Of a DNA stretch of 64,000 nucleotides, positions 8,895 through 20,000 are shown piece by piece. Within the stretch, counting starts at the first letter, position 1; each line of letters begins with the position of its first letter. The position numbers and the translations under genes are program-made. The stretch is from Clostridium sp. TW13 (GTDB lineage: Bacteria; Bacillota; Clostridia; Clostridiales; Clostridiaceae). The notes under the pieces are model-generated. The model ran no database searches and was not told the origin of the DNA. It worked only from the letters and a program-made list of their open reading frames with translations. The stretch lies in assembly GCF_024345225.1 (NCBI RefSeq), contig NZ_BROD01000001.1, positions 1,994,362 to 2,058,361 on the forward strand, given 5' to 3'.

Positions 8895-9548
8895 CTATTT
8901 TCCTTTAAAAAGCTTGAAATCCCCATTTTCAATCTTTATTATGTCTCCATAAAATTCTATATTATCATAATTAACTATAATACCGCTTCCATCACTAACA
9001 GCATAGGAAATGCCCTTATTCAATTTTGAACAGTCAATAAATCCACATAATTTATTTTTTATTTGATTCCAATGAGGTATAAAATCAAAGTTCAAAATTC
9101 CTAAAGCTTTAAAATTTTCTTCTTCATTCTGTGAAACTAAAAGATTATAACTTTTTGAATTGCAGGATAAAAGAACCCCAGCCTCTCCTTCTGCTATTAC
9201 TGTCCCACCGTTATTAAAAAATTCCTTCAAAGCCCCATGTAAATCAAATTTTCCTATACTTTTCACCGCTTCTTCCAACTTCACATCAGGAATATGAATA
9301 TATTTATACTCTAAAATTTTTTTTCGTATTTTATCCCTATCCATATCTTGTATTCTAAGTACATCTAAATAACCTATACCTAAACTTCTGTAATAACTTA
9401 ACTTTTTATCATATTCTGACTTATTGTATGTTTGTTCAAGAGATAGATATACTATGCTTTCCTTATGTTCTTCCAAATAACCTTTCAATTCTAAATTAAG
9501 CTTATTAAATTTATCATCTACTTGTTTGCTAAATAATACTACTCTCAT
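8895..9548 (-). CDS. Degenerate peptidase S51 / class I glutamine-amidotransferase-like protein
   Basis: 217 aa, GGAGG site. The overall pattern follows dipeptidase E-like proteins (PF03575): an N-terminal Rossmann half, GGTVIAEGEAGVLLS at about 113-127 in place of the nucleophile elbow GxSAG, then LGILNFDFIPHW and DGSGIIVN, which match the PH and D positions. The nucleophile Ser is Glu, and the GGGN motif is not seen. It is therefore probably not a protease; a binding or regulatory role is possible. Single gene. Confidence 0.7.
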   Translation of the reverse strand: MRVVLFSKQVDDKFNKLNLELKGYLEEHKESIVYLSLEQTYNKSEYDKKLSYYRSLGIGYLDVLRIQDMDRDKIRKKILEYKYIHIPDVKLEEAVKSIGKFDLHGALKEFFNNGGTVIAEGEAGVLLSCNSKSYNLLVSQNEEENFKALGILNFDFIPHWNQIKNKLCGFIDCSKLNKGISYAVSDGSGIIVNYDNIEFYGDIIKIENGDFKLFKGK

Positions 9549-9857
9549 GGCAACCTCCTTATTAATTTTCTTGCTTATTGCTATAAACGAATTTAAAATT
9601 AACTATTTATTATCACTAACTATTAATATTGATATATAGAATAAGTTAAATTTATATAATTCTATCACGAATTTTATTTTCATAAATATGGATGCATTAT
9701 AGATTTAATATTTTAGATTAAAATTTTTTAACAATTGTTAATCAAAAATGAATTATTTTTTCTGCAACTTGCATTTTTCTATTAATAATTTGTCAAATAC
9801 AAAAATACCCATCAGATTTTATTTTTTTTAATCTGATGGGTATTTTCATCCCTTGAA
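9549..9857. other. Intergenic region upstream of the S51-like gene
   Basis: About 310 bp. Holds the purine-operon terminator at 9802-9846. The rest (9549-9800) is AT-rich, presumably the promoter of the minus-strand gene ending at 8895; no ORF or structured RNA was recognised. Confidence 0.55.
9802..9846 (-). terminator. Terminator of the purine operon
   Basis: 17-bp perfect stem (AAAATACCCATCAGATT with AATCTGATGGGTATTTT) around an AT loop, 12 bp past the purD stop. Confidence 0.9.
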
Positions 9858-11108
9858 TTATTCTACTTTACCTATGTCAGTTCTATAAACCATGCCTTCA
9901 AAGCTTACTTTTTGAAGCTTTTCGTAAGCAACTTTTCTAGCTTCCTCATAGTCTTTTCCAACACCTACTACAGAAAGAACTCTTCCACCTGAAGTAAGTA
10001 ATTTGCCATTTTTCAAAGTTGCTCCTGCAATTATCACATCATTCTTTACAGATTCATCAATACTAATTTCATAACCTTTTTTATAACTTAGTGGATATCC
10101 TTTTGATGCAAGAACAACATTACAACATGCTCCATTCTTCCACTGCACTTCCACATCACTTAATCTTTCATCTAAAGCAGCTTCAATTAACTCAACAAAG
10201 TCTGTGTCCATTAAACCTAAAACAGATTGAGTTTCTGGATCTCCCATTCTTACATTATATTCTAAAAGATAACTGCCTTTTTTTGTTATCATAACACCAA
10301 AGAAGATTATTCCTTTAAAATCAAAGCCTTCTTTTTGTATTCCATCTAAAGTTCTTGCCATGATATTATCTTTAAAGTCTTGTAAAACTTCATCAGTAAC
10401 ATAAGGGTTTGGAGATATTACTCCCATTCCACCTGTATTAGGACCTTTGCCTCCATCATAAATTTGCTTATGATCCTTGGCAGAGATAAAAGGTATTATA
10501 GTTTTTCCATCAGTTATTGATAAAATTGATGCTTCTACACCCACCAAGAATTCTTCAATAACAACTCTCTTACCTGCTCCATTAAAGATATCATCAAGCA
10601 TAAAATCTGATATAGCTTTCTTTCCTTCTTCTACAGTTTCACAAATACTTACACCCTTACCAGCAGCAAGTCCATCAGCCTTAATAACTATTGGATAATC
10701 TACTGTATATAAATAAGCCATTGCTTTTTCAGCATCCTCAAAAACCTCATATGCTGCTGTTTTGACACCATACTTTTTCATAAACTCTTTTGAGAAACTT
10801 TTGCTTCCTTCTAACATTGCACCATTCTTGCATGGTCCAAATATTCTTAAGCCTTCAGCCTTAAATGCATCTGAAATTCCTTCAGTAAGTGGATCTTCAG
10901 GTCCAACTACAGTTAGCTCTATATTATTTTCTTTTGCAAAAGCTAAAAGTTTATCTATGCCTGTAATTGCTACATTTTCACATTTATCTTCAAGAGCTGT
11001 TCCTCCATTTCCTGGAGCCACAAATATTTTTGATACTTTTGAACTTTTGCTAAACTTTCTTGCCATTGCATGTTCTCTTCCACCAGAACCAATAAGTAAA
11101 ATCTTCAT
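9858..11108 (-). CDS. purD: Phosphoribosylamine-glycine ligase
   Basis: 416 aa GAR synthetase, step 2 of IMP synthesis: phosphoribosylamine + glycine + ATP to GAR. N-terminus MKILLIGSGGREHAMA and ATP-grasp motifs (KADGLAAGKGVSIC, GPNTGGMG, EYNVRMGDPETQ) are diagnostic. Last gene of the eight-gene purine operon, 15 bp after purH and followed by a strong terminator. Normal length. Confidence 0.97.
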   Translation of the reverse strand: MKILLIGSGGREHAMARKFSKSSKVSKIFVAPGNGGTALEDKCENVAITGIDKLLAFAKENNIELTVVGPEDPLTEGISDAFKAEGLRIFGPCKNGAMLEGSKSFSKEFMKKYGVKTAAYEVFEDAEKAMAYLYTVDYPIVIKADGLAAGKGVSICETVEEGKKAISDFMLDDIFNGAGKRVVIEEFLVGVEASILSITDGKTIIPFISAKDHKQIYDGGKGPNTGGMGVISPNPYVTDEVLQDFKDNIMARTLDGIQKEGFDFKGIIFFGVMITKKGSYLLEYNVRMGDPETQSVLGLMDTDFVELIEAALDERLSDVEVQWKNGACCNVVLASKGYPLSYKKGYEISIDESVKNDVIIAGATLKNGKLLTSGGRVLSVVGVGKDYEEARKVAYEKLQKVSFEGMVYRTDIGKVE

Positions 11109-11123
11109 ACCTACACCCCCAAA

Positions 11124-12632
11124 TTAGTGTTTAAAATGTCTTAAGCCTGTAAATATCATTGATATACCAAACTTATCGCAATTTTCTATGGATTCATTAT
11201 CTCTAATTGACCCACCTGGTTGAATTATAGAAGCAACCTTATGTTTTGCACAAGCTTCAACAACATCTCCAAATGGGAAGAAGGCATCAGAAGCTACTAC
11301 AGCACCTTCTGTATTTGCTCTTTCTAAAGCTTCTTCAGCAGCCCAAATTCTATTAACTTGACCACCTCCAATACCTAGTGTCTTGCCATCCTTAGCTACT
11401 ACTATAGCATTAGATTTTACATATTTAACAACCTTCATTGCAAATTCTAAATCTCTAATTTCTTTTTCAGATGGAGCTTTCTTAGTAACAGTCTTCATTT
11501 CATTTACAAATTCTTTGTCACTTTGTTGTACCAAAAGACCACCATCTACTTTAACAAATTCATGCTTTTCTTTTGGTGCATGGTTGCATCTAATTACTCT
11601 TAAATTTTTCTTTGTTTTTAATACTTCTAAAGCATCCGAATCAAATTCTGGAGCAATTACTATTTCTAAAAAGATTTCTGCTAACTTTTCTGCTGTAGCC
11701 TTATCAACCTTTTTATTAAATGCTACTATACCACCAAATATAGATACTGGATCACATTCATATGCTTTAATGTAGGCATCATAAACATTTTCACCCAACG
11801 CAACACCGCAAGGAGTATTATGCTTTAATCCACAGCAAACTGTGTCTTCTTCCTTAAACTCATTAACAACCTTCCATGCAATGTCCATATCCTTTATGTT
11901 GTTATATGATAGTTCCTTACCATTTAATTGTTCTATATTATTCATAGCACCATCTTCAGTAAGAGAACTATAGTATGCAGCAGATTGATGTGAGTTTTCA
12001 CCGTATCTTAATGACATAACCTTCTTATAAGAAATATTATAATATTCATTATACTCATCTTCCAAAAGGAAGTTTGCAATAGCTCCATCATAAGCACTCA
12101 TAAGATTAAACACCTTACCAGCTAACTTCTTTCTAAAGTTGAAGGATACATCCCCTGTTTCCTCTATTTGAGCCATTACTTCTTTATAATCATCTTTATC
12201 ACTAATAACAATTACATCTTGAAAATTCTTAGCAGCAGCCCTAAGCATAGTTGGACCACCGATATCTATAAATTCAACTTTTTCTTGGAATTCTAAATCT
12301 TCTTTTACCTTATCAAAGAATGGATATAAGTTAACAATTACTAGATCTATTGGAGTTATTTCTTTTTCTTTTATTGTTTCCATATGTTCTTTATTATCTC
12401 TTATCGCTAAAATTCCACCATGAATGTATGGATTTAAAGTCTTAACTCTACCATCTAACATCTCTGGGAAATTTGTAACTTCTGTAACATCTATTACTTT
12501 GATTCCGTTCTCTTTTAAATGTTTATATGTTCCTCCTGTAGATACTATTTCTACTCCCCTATCTTGAAGAAACTTTGCCATTTCTAAGACTCCGTCCTTA
12601 TAAAAAACACTAATTAATGCTCTCTTTAACAT
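11124..12632 (-). CDS. purH: Bifunctional AICAR transformylase / IMP cyclohydrolase
   Basis: 502 aa, last two steps to IMP. N-terminal cyclohydrolase ([41 protein letters not shown]) and C-terminal AICAR transformylase ([33 protein letters not shown]). Ends GLRHFKH as usual. AAGGAG site before the ATG. Separated from purN by 144 bp holding a palindromic repeat. Confidence 0.97.
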   Translation of the reverse strand: MLKRALISVFYKDGVLEMAKFLQDRGVEIVSTGGTYKHLKENGIKVIDVTEVTNFPEMLDGRVKTLNPYIHGGILAIRDNKEHMETIKEKEITPIDLVIVNLYPFFDKVKEDLEFQEKVEFIDIGGPTMLRAAAKNFQDVIVISDKDDYKEVMAQIEETGDVSFNFRKKLAGKVFNLMSAYDGAIANFLLEDEYNEYYNISYKKVMSLRYGENSHQSAAYYSSLTEDGAMNNIEQLNGKELSYNNIKDMDIAWKVVNEFKEEDTVCCGLKHNTPCGVALGENVYDAYIKAYECDPVSIFGGIVAFNKKVDKATAEKLAEIFLEIVIAPEFDSDALEVLKTKKNLRVIRCNHAPKEKHEFVKVDGGLLVQQSDKEFVNEMKTVTKKAPSEKEIRDLEFAMKVVKYVKSNAIVVAKDGKTLGIGGGQVNRIWAAEEALERANTEGAVVASDAFFPFGDVVEACAKHKVASIIQPGGSIRDNESIENCDKFGISMIFTGLRHFKH

Positions 12633-12667
12633 GAAACCACTCCTTAAACTATACTTTTTTTATTGAA

Positions 12668-12733
12668 GCATCTGATGAAAGTACATAGATTTATAGGATA
12701 TGCCTATTTGACCTTGTTTTTTATTTCAGATAC
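12668..12733. repeat. Dispersed palindromic repeat family 1, divergent copy (inside pur operon)
   Basis: In the purN-purH gap. The right half CTATTTGACCTTG..TTTATTTCAGAT matches the copies at 39455 and 57693 with few changes; the left half GCATCTGATGAAA is more diverged. Outer GAAGCA/TGCTTC pairs. It must be transcribed with the operon. Confidence 0.5.
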
Positions 12734-12776
12734 ATATATTGCTTCAACCAATAATCAGCTGAAGCAACACAATCTA

Positions 12777-13388
12777 TTATCCAATAAATACTTTTCTTCC
12801 TTCTACTCTAACCTTACCTTCACTTATTAGCTTAACAGCTTCTGGAAGAGCTTCGTGCTCCTTCTCCATTATTCTAAGTTGAAGTTCTTTTGGTGTATCA
12901 GTAGCATTAACTTCTACCACTTTTTGAAGAATAATTGCTCCTGTGTCAGTCCCTTCATCAACAAAATGTACAGTACATCCTGACACCTTCACACCATACT
13001 CAAGAGCCTTCTCATGAACATGAATTCCATAAGCACCCTTCCCGCAAAAACTTGGTATAAGTGATGGATGTATATTTATTATTCTATGTTTAAATTTCTC
13101 TAGCAGTTTTCCTGATAAAATTGAGAAAAATCCAGCTAAAACAATTAAATCTACTTCTCCATCTATTAACTTAAGTATTTCATCTGATAAATTACTTTTA
13201 TATTGTTTTTTATCTAGTAATATGCCCTGTATATTATTTTCTTTCGCTCTTTCTAATGCATAAACTTCTGGAGTATCACTTATAACGTATTTAATTTCTA
13301 CATTGCTAAGTTCCCCACTTTTTACCCCATCAATAATAGCCCCAAGATTACTTCCACCACCAGATACTAAAACTGCTATTTTAAGCAT
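12777..13388 (-). CDS. purN: Phosphoribosylglycinamide formyltransferase
   Basis: 203 aa, transfers formyl from 10-formyl-THF to GAR. N-terminus LKIAVLVSGGGSNLGAII, catalytic block NIHPSLIPSFCGKGAYG with the Asn-His pair, and Asp in VDEGTDTGAII. It starts 13 nt inside the purM 3' end, so it is translationally coupled. Standard length. Confidence 0.97.
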   Translation of the reverse strand: MLKIAVLVSGGGSNLGAIIDGVKSGELSNVEIKYVISDTPEVYALERAKENNIQGILLDKKQYKSNLSDEILKLIDGEVDLIVLAGFFSILSGKLLEKFKHRIINIHPSLIPSFCGKGAYGIHVHEKALEYGVKVSGCTVHFVDEGTDTGAIILQKVVEVNATDTPKELQLRIMEKEHEALPEAVKLISEGKVRVEGRKVFIG

Positions 13389-14380
13389 ATGTCTTCACCT
13401 TCACAGCTATCAACATAACCTATTTCATGGCACTTAAAGTCATAGGCAGCCATAGTCTTTATAACTTCTTCCTTGTCTTTTTTATCAATGCAAATTACAT
13501 ATCCAATCCCCATATTGTATGTATTGTACATATGATCTTCTGAAACTCCTTTGCTCATTAAATACTTGAATATCTCAGGAATTTCGTAAGATGATTTATT
13601 AATTACAGCTCTATGCTTTTTATCTTTAAACATTCTTGGAATGTTTTCAATAAATCCGCCACCAGTAACATGAGCCATCCCCTTAACATCTATCTTCTCT
13701 AATAATTCTAAAACTGGCTTTACATATATTCTAGTTGGAGTTAGTAAGATTTCCCCTAGCTTCTTACCATTTAGTTCTTCATCTAAATCAGTAACAAGTT
13801 TTCTTACTAAAGAATATCCATTTGAATGCACTCCTGAAGATTCTACTCCTATCAATATGTGACCATCCTCTATCTTACTACCATCAATAATATCATCTTT
13901 ATCTGCTACCCCAACTGCAAACCCAGCGATATCATATTCCCCTTCTTTATAGAAACCAGGCATTTCTGCAGTTTCTCCACCTACAAGTGAGCAAGTACTT
14001 TGAAGACATCCTTCAGCAACTCCTTTAACTAGATCTGCTGCAACTTCTGCTTCAAGCTTACCACAAGCTATATAATCAAGGAAAAATAATGGTTTAGCTC
14101 CATGACATAAAATATCATTAACGCACATAGCAACGCAGTCAATACCTACAGTATCATATTTCTTTGTCTTAAAAGCTATTTCAAGCTTTGTTCCAACTCC
14201 ATCAGTTCCTGAAACTAATACTGGTTTTTTATAACCCTCTGGTAATTCTACCATTCCAGCAAAACTTCCAAGTCCATTTAAAACATAGCTGCTTAAGGTT
14301 TTACTTGCATATTCCTTTATTAGGTTTACGCTCTTATAACCTTCTTCGATATTAACTCCGGCATCTTTGTAAGTTATCAT
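13376..14380 (-). CDS. purM: Phosphoribosylformylglycinamidine cyclo-ligase
   Basis: 334 aa AIR synthetase. Typical N-terminus YKDAGVNIEEGYKSV, then VSGTDGVGTKLEIAF, GGETAEMPGFY and VTGGGFIENIPRM. Sits 9 bp after purF and overlaps purN. Slightly shorter than the 340-350 aa norm but complete. Confidence 0.97.
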   Translation of the reverse strand: MITYKDAGVNIEEGYKSVNLIKEYASKTLSSYVLNGLGSFAGMVELPEGYKKPVLVSGTDGVGTKLEIAFKTKKYDTVGIDCVAMCVNDILCHGAKPLFFLDYIACGKLEAEVAADLVKGVAEGCLQSTCSLVGGETAEMPGFYKEGEYDIAGFAVGVADKDDIIDGSKIEDGHILIGVESSGVHSNGYSLVRKLVTDLDEELNGKKLGEILLTPTRIYVKPVLELLEKIDVKGMAHVTGGGFIENIPRMFKDKKHRAVINKSSYEIPEIFKYLMSKGVSEDHMYNTYNMGIGYVICIDKKDKEEVIKTMAAYDFKCHEIGYVDSCEGEDICLK

Positions 14381-14389
14381 ATATTTTTC

Positions 14390-15799
14390 CTACCTTTCTA
14401 AGTGATCTTTTGAAGTTTCTATTGGTGTACTTACTGGATATTTTCCAGATAGACATCCTAAACAATATTGTTTGCCTTCTCCAAGCGCCTTTTTAAGTCC
14501 ATCTATGCTTAAGTATGCTAAAGAGTCACAACCTATAATATCTGCAATTTGTTCTACAGTATTATTAGCACCAATTAAATCCTTTCTATAAGGTGTATCT
14601 ATACCAAAATAGCAAGGATATTTTACAGCTGGTGAAGCCACTCTAAAATGAACTTCTGTTGCTCCAGCTTTTCTAAGAGCTTCTACTAGATGTCTAGAAG
14701 TTGTTCCTCTAACTATAGAATCATCTATCATAATAACTCTTTTTCCCTCAACATTGCATTTCAATGGATTAAGCTTAACAGATACAGCTCGTTCTCTCAT
14801 CTCTTGGTTTGGTGTAATGAAAGTTCTGCCTACATATCTATTTTTAACAAAACCTGTATCAAAAGGTATTCCTGAAGCCATTGCATATCCAATAGCTGCT
14901 GGTATTCCTGAATCTGGTACTCCAATTACTACATCTGCTTCTACAGCTGATTCTGCAAATAGTTGCTTTCCGGCTCTTACTCTACTTTGATGGACATTGA
15001 TTCCATCAATTATTGAATCTGGTCTTGCAAAATAAATATATTCAAAAGCACAAGTAGTACCACCAGTGTTTTCTGAATATTTAAAGCTATTTATTCCATC
15101 AGGTCCTATAGTTACTATTTCACCTGGCTGAATATCTCTAACATACTCTGCTCCTATAGCATCGAAAGCACAACTTTCTGAAGTTAAAACATAACCATCT
15201 TCTATCTTTCCTAAGCAAAGTGGTCTTATCCCATAAGGATCTCTTACTCCTATTAATTTATCCTTTGTTGCAATCACTAAGGCAAATGAACCTCTAACTG
15301 CTTGAGCTGCTTCAAATACTGCTGTTTCAATTCCTTTTTTTGCTGATCTTGCAATTAAACTTATTAAAACTTCTGTATCTATGCTTGTGTGAAAAACACA
15401 ACCTGAGTCTTCAAGTAGCTCTCTTATTACATCTGCATTTACTAAGTTTCCATTATGCGCTATAGCGATAGGACCTAACTTACAAGATGTAAGTAATGGT
15501 TGTGCATTTTCTACATTTGTAGCACCTGTAGTTGAATATCTAACATGACCTATAGAAATATGACCTTTTAATTTATCTAAATCACTTTCACTAAAAGCTT
15601 CTGTTACTAATCCTAGATTTTTATGAAGATTTATAGTTTCTCCATCTGCCACTGCAATACCAGCACTTTCTTGACCTCTGTGTTGCAGTGCATACAAACC
15701 ATAATAGTTTAATCTGGCCACATCTGTTGGTTTATTTGAATAAACTCCAAAAACACCACACTCTTCCTTTAACTTGTCTAAAGTTGGATCCATAATCAT
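14390..15799 (-). CDS. purF: Amidophosphoribosyltransferase
   Basis: 469 aa, committed step of purine synthesis: PRPP + glutamine to phosphoribosylamine. A short propeptide (MIMDPTLDKLKEE) precedes the nucleophile Cys14 of CGVFG, exposed after processing. PRPP loop VIMIDDSIVRGTTSRH; Cys residues near the C-terminus (QYCLGCLSGKYP) match the Bacillus-type Fe-S enzyme. GAGAGGG site. Operon order purC-purF-purM. Confidence 0.97.
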   Translation of the reverse strand: MIMDPTLDKLKEECGVFGVYSNKPTDVARLNYYGLYALQHRGQESAGIAVADGETINLHKNLGLVTEAFSESDLDKLKGHISIGHVRYSTTGATNVENAQPLLTSCKLGPIAIAHNGNLVNADVIRELLEDSGCVFHTSIDTEVLISLIARSAKKGIETAVFEAAQAVRGSFALVIATKDKLIGVRDPYGIRPLCLGKIEDGYVLTSESCAFDAIGAEYVRDIQPGEIVTIGPDGINSFKYSENTGGTTCAFEYIYFARPDSIIDGINVHQSRVRAGKQLFAESAVEADVVIGVPDSGIPAAIGYAMASGIPFDTGFVKNRYVGRTFITPNQEMRERAVSVKLNPLKCNVEGKRVIMIDDSIVRGTTSRHLVEALRKAGATEVHFRVASPAVKYPCYFGIDTPYRKDLIGANNTVEQIADIIGCDSLAYLSIDGLKKALGEGKQYCLGCLSGKYPVSTPIETSKDHLER

Positions 15800-15815
15800 A
15801 TAATCTTACCCTCTC

Positions 15816-16526
15816 TTATTGCTCATTTTTAATTCTTTTTAAGATTTCTATATAAGCATCTTCTACATTTCCAAGGTCTCTTCTAAATCTGTCTTTATCT
15901 AGTTTTTCATTAGTTGTTGCATCCCAGAATCTGCAAGTATCTGGTGATATTTCATCTGCTAATAGTATTTCACCATTGTATCTACCAAATTCAATTTTAA
16001 AATCTATTAATTTTACATTCTCTTTTAAGAAGAATTCTTTTAATACATCATTAATCTTTGCTGTCATTTCATATATTGTTTTTAATTCTTCAAAAGTTGT
16101 AAGTCCGATTGCTACAGCATGATAATCATTTATTAGCGGATCTCCTAAATCATCATTTTTGTAACATATTTCAAATATAGTTGTGTTTAATTCTGTTCCT
16201 TCTTCTAGACCTAATCTCTTAGCCATACTTCCTGCTGCTACATTTCTTACTATAACTTCAAGTGGAACTATTTCAACCTTTTTACATAGTTGTTCTCTTT
16301 CATTTAATTTTTCAATTAAGTGAGTTTTAACACCTTTGCTTTCAAGTAATTCAAATAATGCACAAGTAATTTCGTTGTTCATTACTCCCTTATCATGAAT
16401 AGATCCTTTTTTGATTCCGTTAAATGCTGTTGCATCATCTTTATAATAAACTATTACTTCGTCTTCCTTTGCTGTTCTGTAAATTTGCTTTGCTTTTCCT
16501 TCATATAACATTTCTAATTTTTCCAT
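15816..16526 (-). CDS. purC: SAICAR synthetase
   Basis: 236 aa; joins CAIR and aspartate with ATP. Begins [15 protein letters not shown], with [23 protein letters not shown] and [14 protein letters not shown]. The start codon shares one base with the purE stop (TAATG). Normal length. Confidence 0.97.
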   Translation of the reverse strand: MEKLEMLYEGKAKQIYRTAKEDEVIVYYKDDATAFNGIKKGSIHDKGVMNNEITCALFELLESKGVKTHLIEKLNEREQLCKKVEIVPLEVIVRNVAAGSMAKRLGLEEGTELNTTIFEICYKNDDLGDPLINDYHAVAIGLTTFEELKTIYEMTAKINDVLKEFFLKENVKLIDFKIEFGRYNGEILLADEISPDTCRFWDATTNEKLDKDRFRRDLGNVEDAYIEILKRIKNEQ

Positions 16527-17005
16527 TATAAATCGACCCCTTCTCCATTTTCTTTGATAAAGTTTTCCTTCATTTCTTTTCTATAATTAATCAATTTTTC
16601 TTTGATTTCTGGATATTTAAGTGATAGCATTTGTACTGCTAACATTCCTGCATTATAACTATTGTTGATTCCAACTGTTGCTACAGGAATACCTTTTGGC
16701 ATTTGCACTATTGAAAACAATGCATCTAAACCATTTAAGGCTGCATTTACTGGAATTCCTATTACAGGCAATATAGTTTTTGAAGCTATTACACCAGGTA
16801 AATGAGCTGCAAGTCCTGCTCCAGCAATTATAACTTCAAAGCCTTCTTTTTCTATTTGCTCTAAAGTTTCTTCTAACTTTTCTGGCACTCTGTGTGCTGA
16901 TAATATAAAGGCCTTATACTCTACTCCGAATTCCTTTAATGCCTTTGCCGCACCTTTCATAGTGTCAGTATCTGATTTACTTCCAAAGAAAATGGCTACT
17001 TTCAT
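16526..17005 (-). CDS. purE: N5-carboxyaminoimidazole ribonucleotide mutase, class I
   Basis: 159 aa. [15 protein letters not shown] and [11 protein letters not shown] are the substrate-binding motifs; [14 protein letters not shown] follows. Class I PurE normally works with PurK; none is present in this operon. Coupled to purC; 91 bp after purL. Confidence 0.95.
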   Translation of the reverse strand: MKVAIFFGSKSDTDTMKGAAKALKEFGVEYKAFILSAHRVPEKLEETLEQIEKEGFEVIIAGAGLAAHLPGVIASKTILPVIGIPVNAALNGLDALFSIVQMPKGIPVATVGINNSYNAGMLAVQMLSLKYPEIKEKLINYRKEMKENFIKENGEGVDL

Positions 17006-17037
17006 TTAAACTTCCCTCCACTAAATCTTACAACCCC

Positions 17038-17064
17038 AAAAGAAATCTCAAGAGAATTTCTTTT
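17038..17064 (-). promoter_or_regulatory. Hairpin between purL and purE
   Basis: 9-bp perfect stem AAAAGAAAT/ATTTCTTTT with a 9-nt loop. The minus-strand exit is CTTTT then GGGG, so it is at most a weak terminator; attenuation or an mRNA processing site is possible. Confidence 0.4.
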
Positions 17065-17096
17065 GTTATTGCAAGCTAAATTTTGTTTCATTTATA

Positions 17097-20000
17097 TTAT
17101 TTAAAATAATTTACCCCAGATTTGAATAATTTTTGATCGAAGTTTCCTTCAACATTCTTGTATAAGTTTTCCCCTATTCTTTCTGAATGACCCATCTTAC
17201 CTAAAACTCTTCCGCAAGGTGAAGTTATACCTTCAATTCCTAGCATTGAACCATTAGGATTATATGGCATATCCATTCTTACCTTACCTTCAAGATCTAC
17301 ATATTGAGTAGCTACTTGACCATTATCTAAAAGTTTTTTAATTAATTCCTCTGAAGCTACAAATCTACCTTCCCCGTGAGATATTGCAACTTGGTGAATA
17401 TCATTAACCTTTACTTCATTAAACCATGGTGATTTATTAGATAATATCTTAGTATTTACTATTGAACTCATATGTCTACCTATATTATTGTAAGTAAGTG
17501 TTGGCATTTCTTCATTTATATCAAGTATTTCCCCGTATGGTACAAGTCCTAATTTAATTAGAGCTTGGAAGCCATTACATATTCCTAACATCAAACCATC
17601 TCTATTTTTTAATAGATCCATTACTGCAATCTTTACTCTTTCATTTCTGAAAATATTAGCAATAAACTTACCTGAACCATCTGGCTCATCTCCTGCAGAG
17701 AATCCACCTGGTAACATTATTATTTGAGATTCCTTAATTAGAGTTTCTAATTCCTTTAAAGAATTATTTAAACTATCCTTGTTAAGATTATTTATTACTA
17801 TCTGATTAACAATTGCTCCTTCTTTTTCAAAGGCTCTTGTACAATCATCTTCACAGTTTGTGCCTGGGAATACTGGTATTAATACTCTTGGTTTTGCAAC
17901 TTTGATAGCTGGTGATACCACTGCCTCTGTTCTTACAAACTCTTTAGCATCTATCTTGCAATCAGTATCCTTAGTCTTTATTTCAAATACTGAATTAAGT
18001 TTTTCTTCCCATAATTTTATTAAATCATTGATTACAAAGGTTTCTCCCCCAACCTTTATACTCTCTTCTTTAATTGTTCTTCCTATTTCAATGAACTCTG
18101 CTGAATTAAGTGAAGCCACATCAAAGTTTTCTTCCACTTCTAAAATCATAGAACCGTAATTTTCATCAAATAGTCCTAGTTCTACAACACTTTCATTAAG
18201 TTCGGCTCCTATATGATTACCAAAACTCATCTTTGATATTCCTGCTGCTATTCCACCAAACTTAATTGAATATGCTGAAAGTACTTTTTTATCTTCAATT
18301 AATTGTTCAACTATATTCATGTTTTTTCTGAACTCAGCAATGTCAATTAATTCATCTTCCTGTCTTGGAGTCCTAACATACACTAATTTTGAATTTGCTT
18401 TCTTAAATTCTGGTGATATAACATTTTTTGCTTTTTCTACTGCTATAGCAAAAGCTACTAAAGTTGGTGGTACATCAATGTTTTCAAAACTTCCTGACAT
18501 ACTGTCCTTTCCACCAATAGCTGCAATATCTAATTGAGCTTGAGCTTCATAAGCACCTAGTAAAGCACTGAAAGGTTTTCCCCATCTATTTTCATCCTTT
18601 GCAAGCTTTTCAAAATACTCTTGGAAAGTTAATCTTATGTTCTTTGACTTTCCTCCGCAAGCTACCATTTTAGTTACTGCTTCTATTACTGCATAATAAG
18701 CTCCATGATATGGACTCCAACTTGATAAGTATGGATTGTATCCAAATGTCATGATAGTTGCTTCTTCTGCCATTCCCTTTTCAGTTGCTACTTTTGCAGC
18801 CATTCCTTCTGCTGGAGTTAACTGTGTCTTTCCTCCAAATGGCATTAACACTGTTCTCCCGCCTATAGTTGAGTCAAATCTTTCAACCATACCTTTTTGT
18901 GAAGCTACATTTAAGTCTTTAATTGTCTTTTCCCAATTTGCTCTTATAGTACCTTCTGTTTTTGATTTAAAGAAGTCTTCTTCTTCTTTAGGAGCATTGA
19001 CTCTTACATTAGCATATTGAGTAGCTCCATTTGTATCTAAGAACTCTCTCTTTAAATCAACAATAGTTTTTCCTCTCCAGAACATTCTTAATCTATCTGT
19101 TGAAGTTACTTTAGCCACAGTAACTGCTTGTAAATTTTCTTTTTCTGCATATTCTATAAATGCTTTTTCATCCTTTGCTTCAACAACCACTGCCATTCTT
19201 TCTTGTGATTCTGAAATTGCAAGTTCTGTACCATCTAGACCTTCATACTTCTTTGGTACTAAATCAAGGTTAATATCTAAGCCCCTACATAATTCACCTA
19301 TTGCTACTGAAACGCCGCCTGCTCCAAAATCGTTACATCTCTTAATTAATTTACTTACGCTAGGATTTCTAAATAATCTTTGTAACTTTCTTTCTGTTGG
19401 TGCATTACCTTTTTGTACCTCTGCACCACATTTAGCTAAAGAATCTGTAGTGTGTTCCTTTGATGAGCCTGTAGCTCCACCACAACCATCTCTACCTGTT
19501 TTACCTCCAAGAAGAATTATTACATCTCCTTCTTTAGGCTCTTCTCTTCTAACATTTTCAGCAGGTGCTGCTGCAACTACTGCCCCAATTTCCATTCTCT
19601 TTGCAACATATTGTGGATGATATACTTCTGATACCTGACCAGTTGCAAGTCCTATCTGATTTCCGTATGAACTATATCCATGTGCTGCACCTAAAGTTAT
19701 CTTTCTTTGTGGTAACTTTCCTTTTAGTGTATCAGCAATGCTAACTGTTGGATCTGCTGCCCCAGTGACCCTCATAGCTTGATATACGAATGTTCTACCT
19801 GAAAGTGGATCTCTTATTGCTCCCCCAAGACAAGTTGCTGCTCCACCAAAAGGTTCAATTTCTGTTGGATGGTTATGAGTTTCATTTTTAAACATTACTA
19901 AATAATCAGTTTGTTTTCCTTCCTCAGTAACCTTTACCTTTATAGAACAAGCATTTATTTCTTCAGATACATCTAAATCATCTAAAAGACCTTTTTTTCT

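Noticed and set aside
10091-11127. Plus-strand open frames across the purine genes
   Set aside because: Antisense shadows of purD/purH without ribosome sites or recognisable domains; the same holds for plus-strand frames across purL, purF and pepP.
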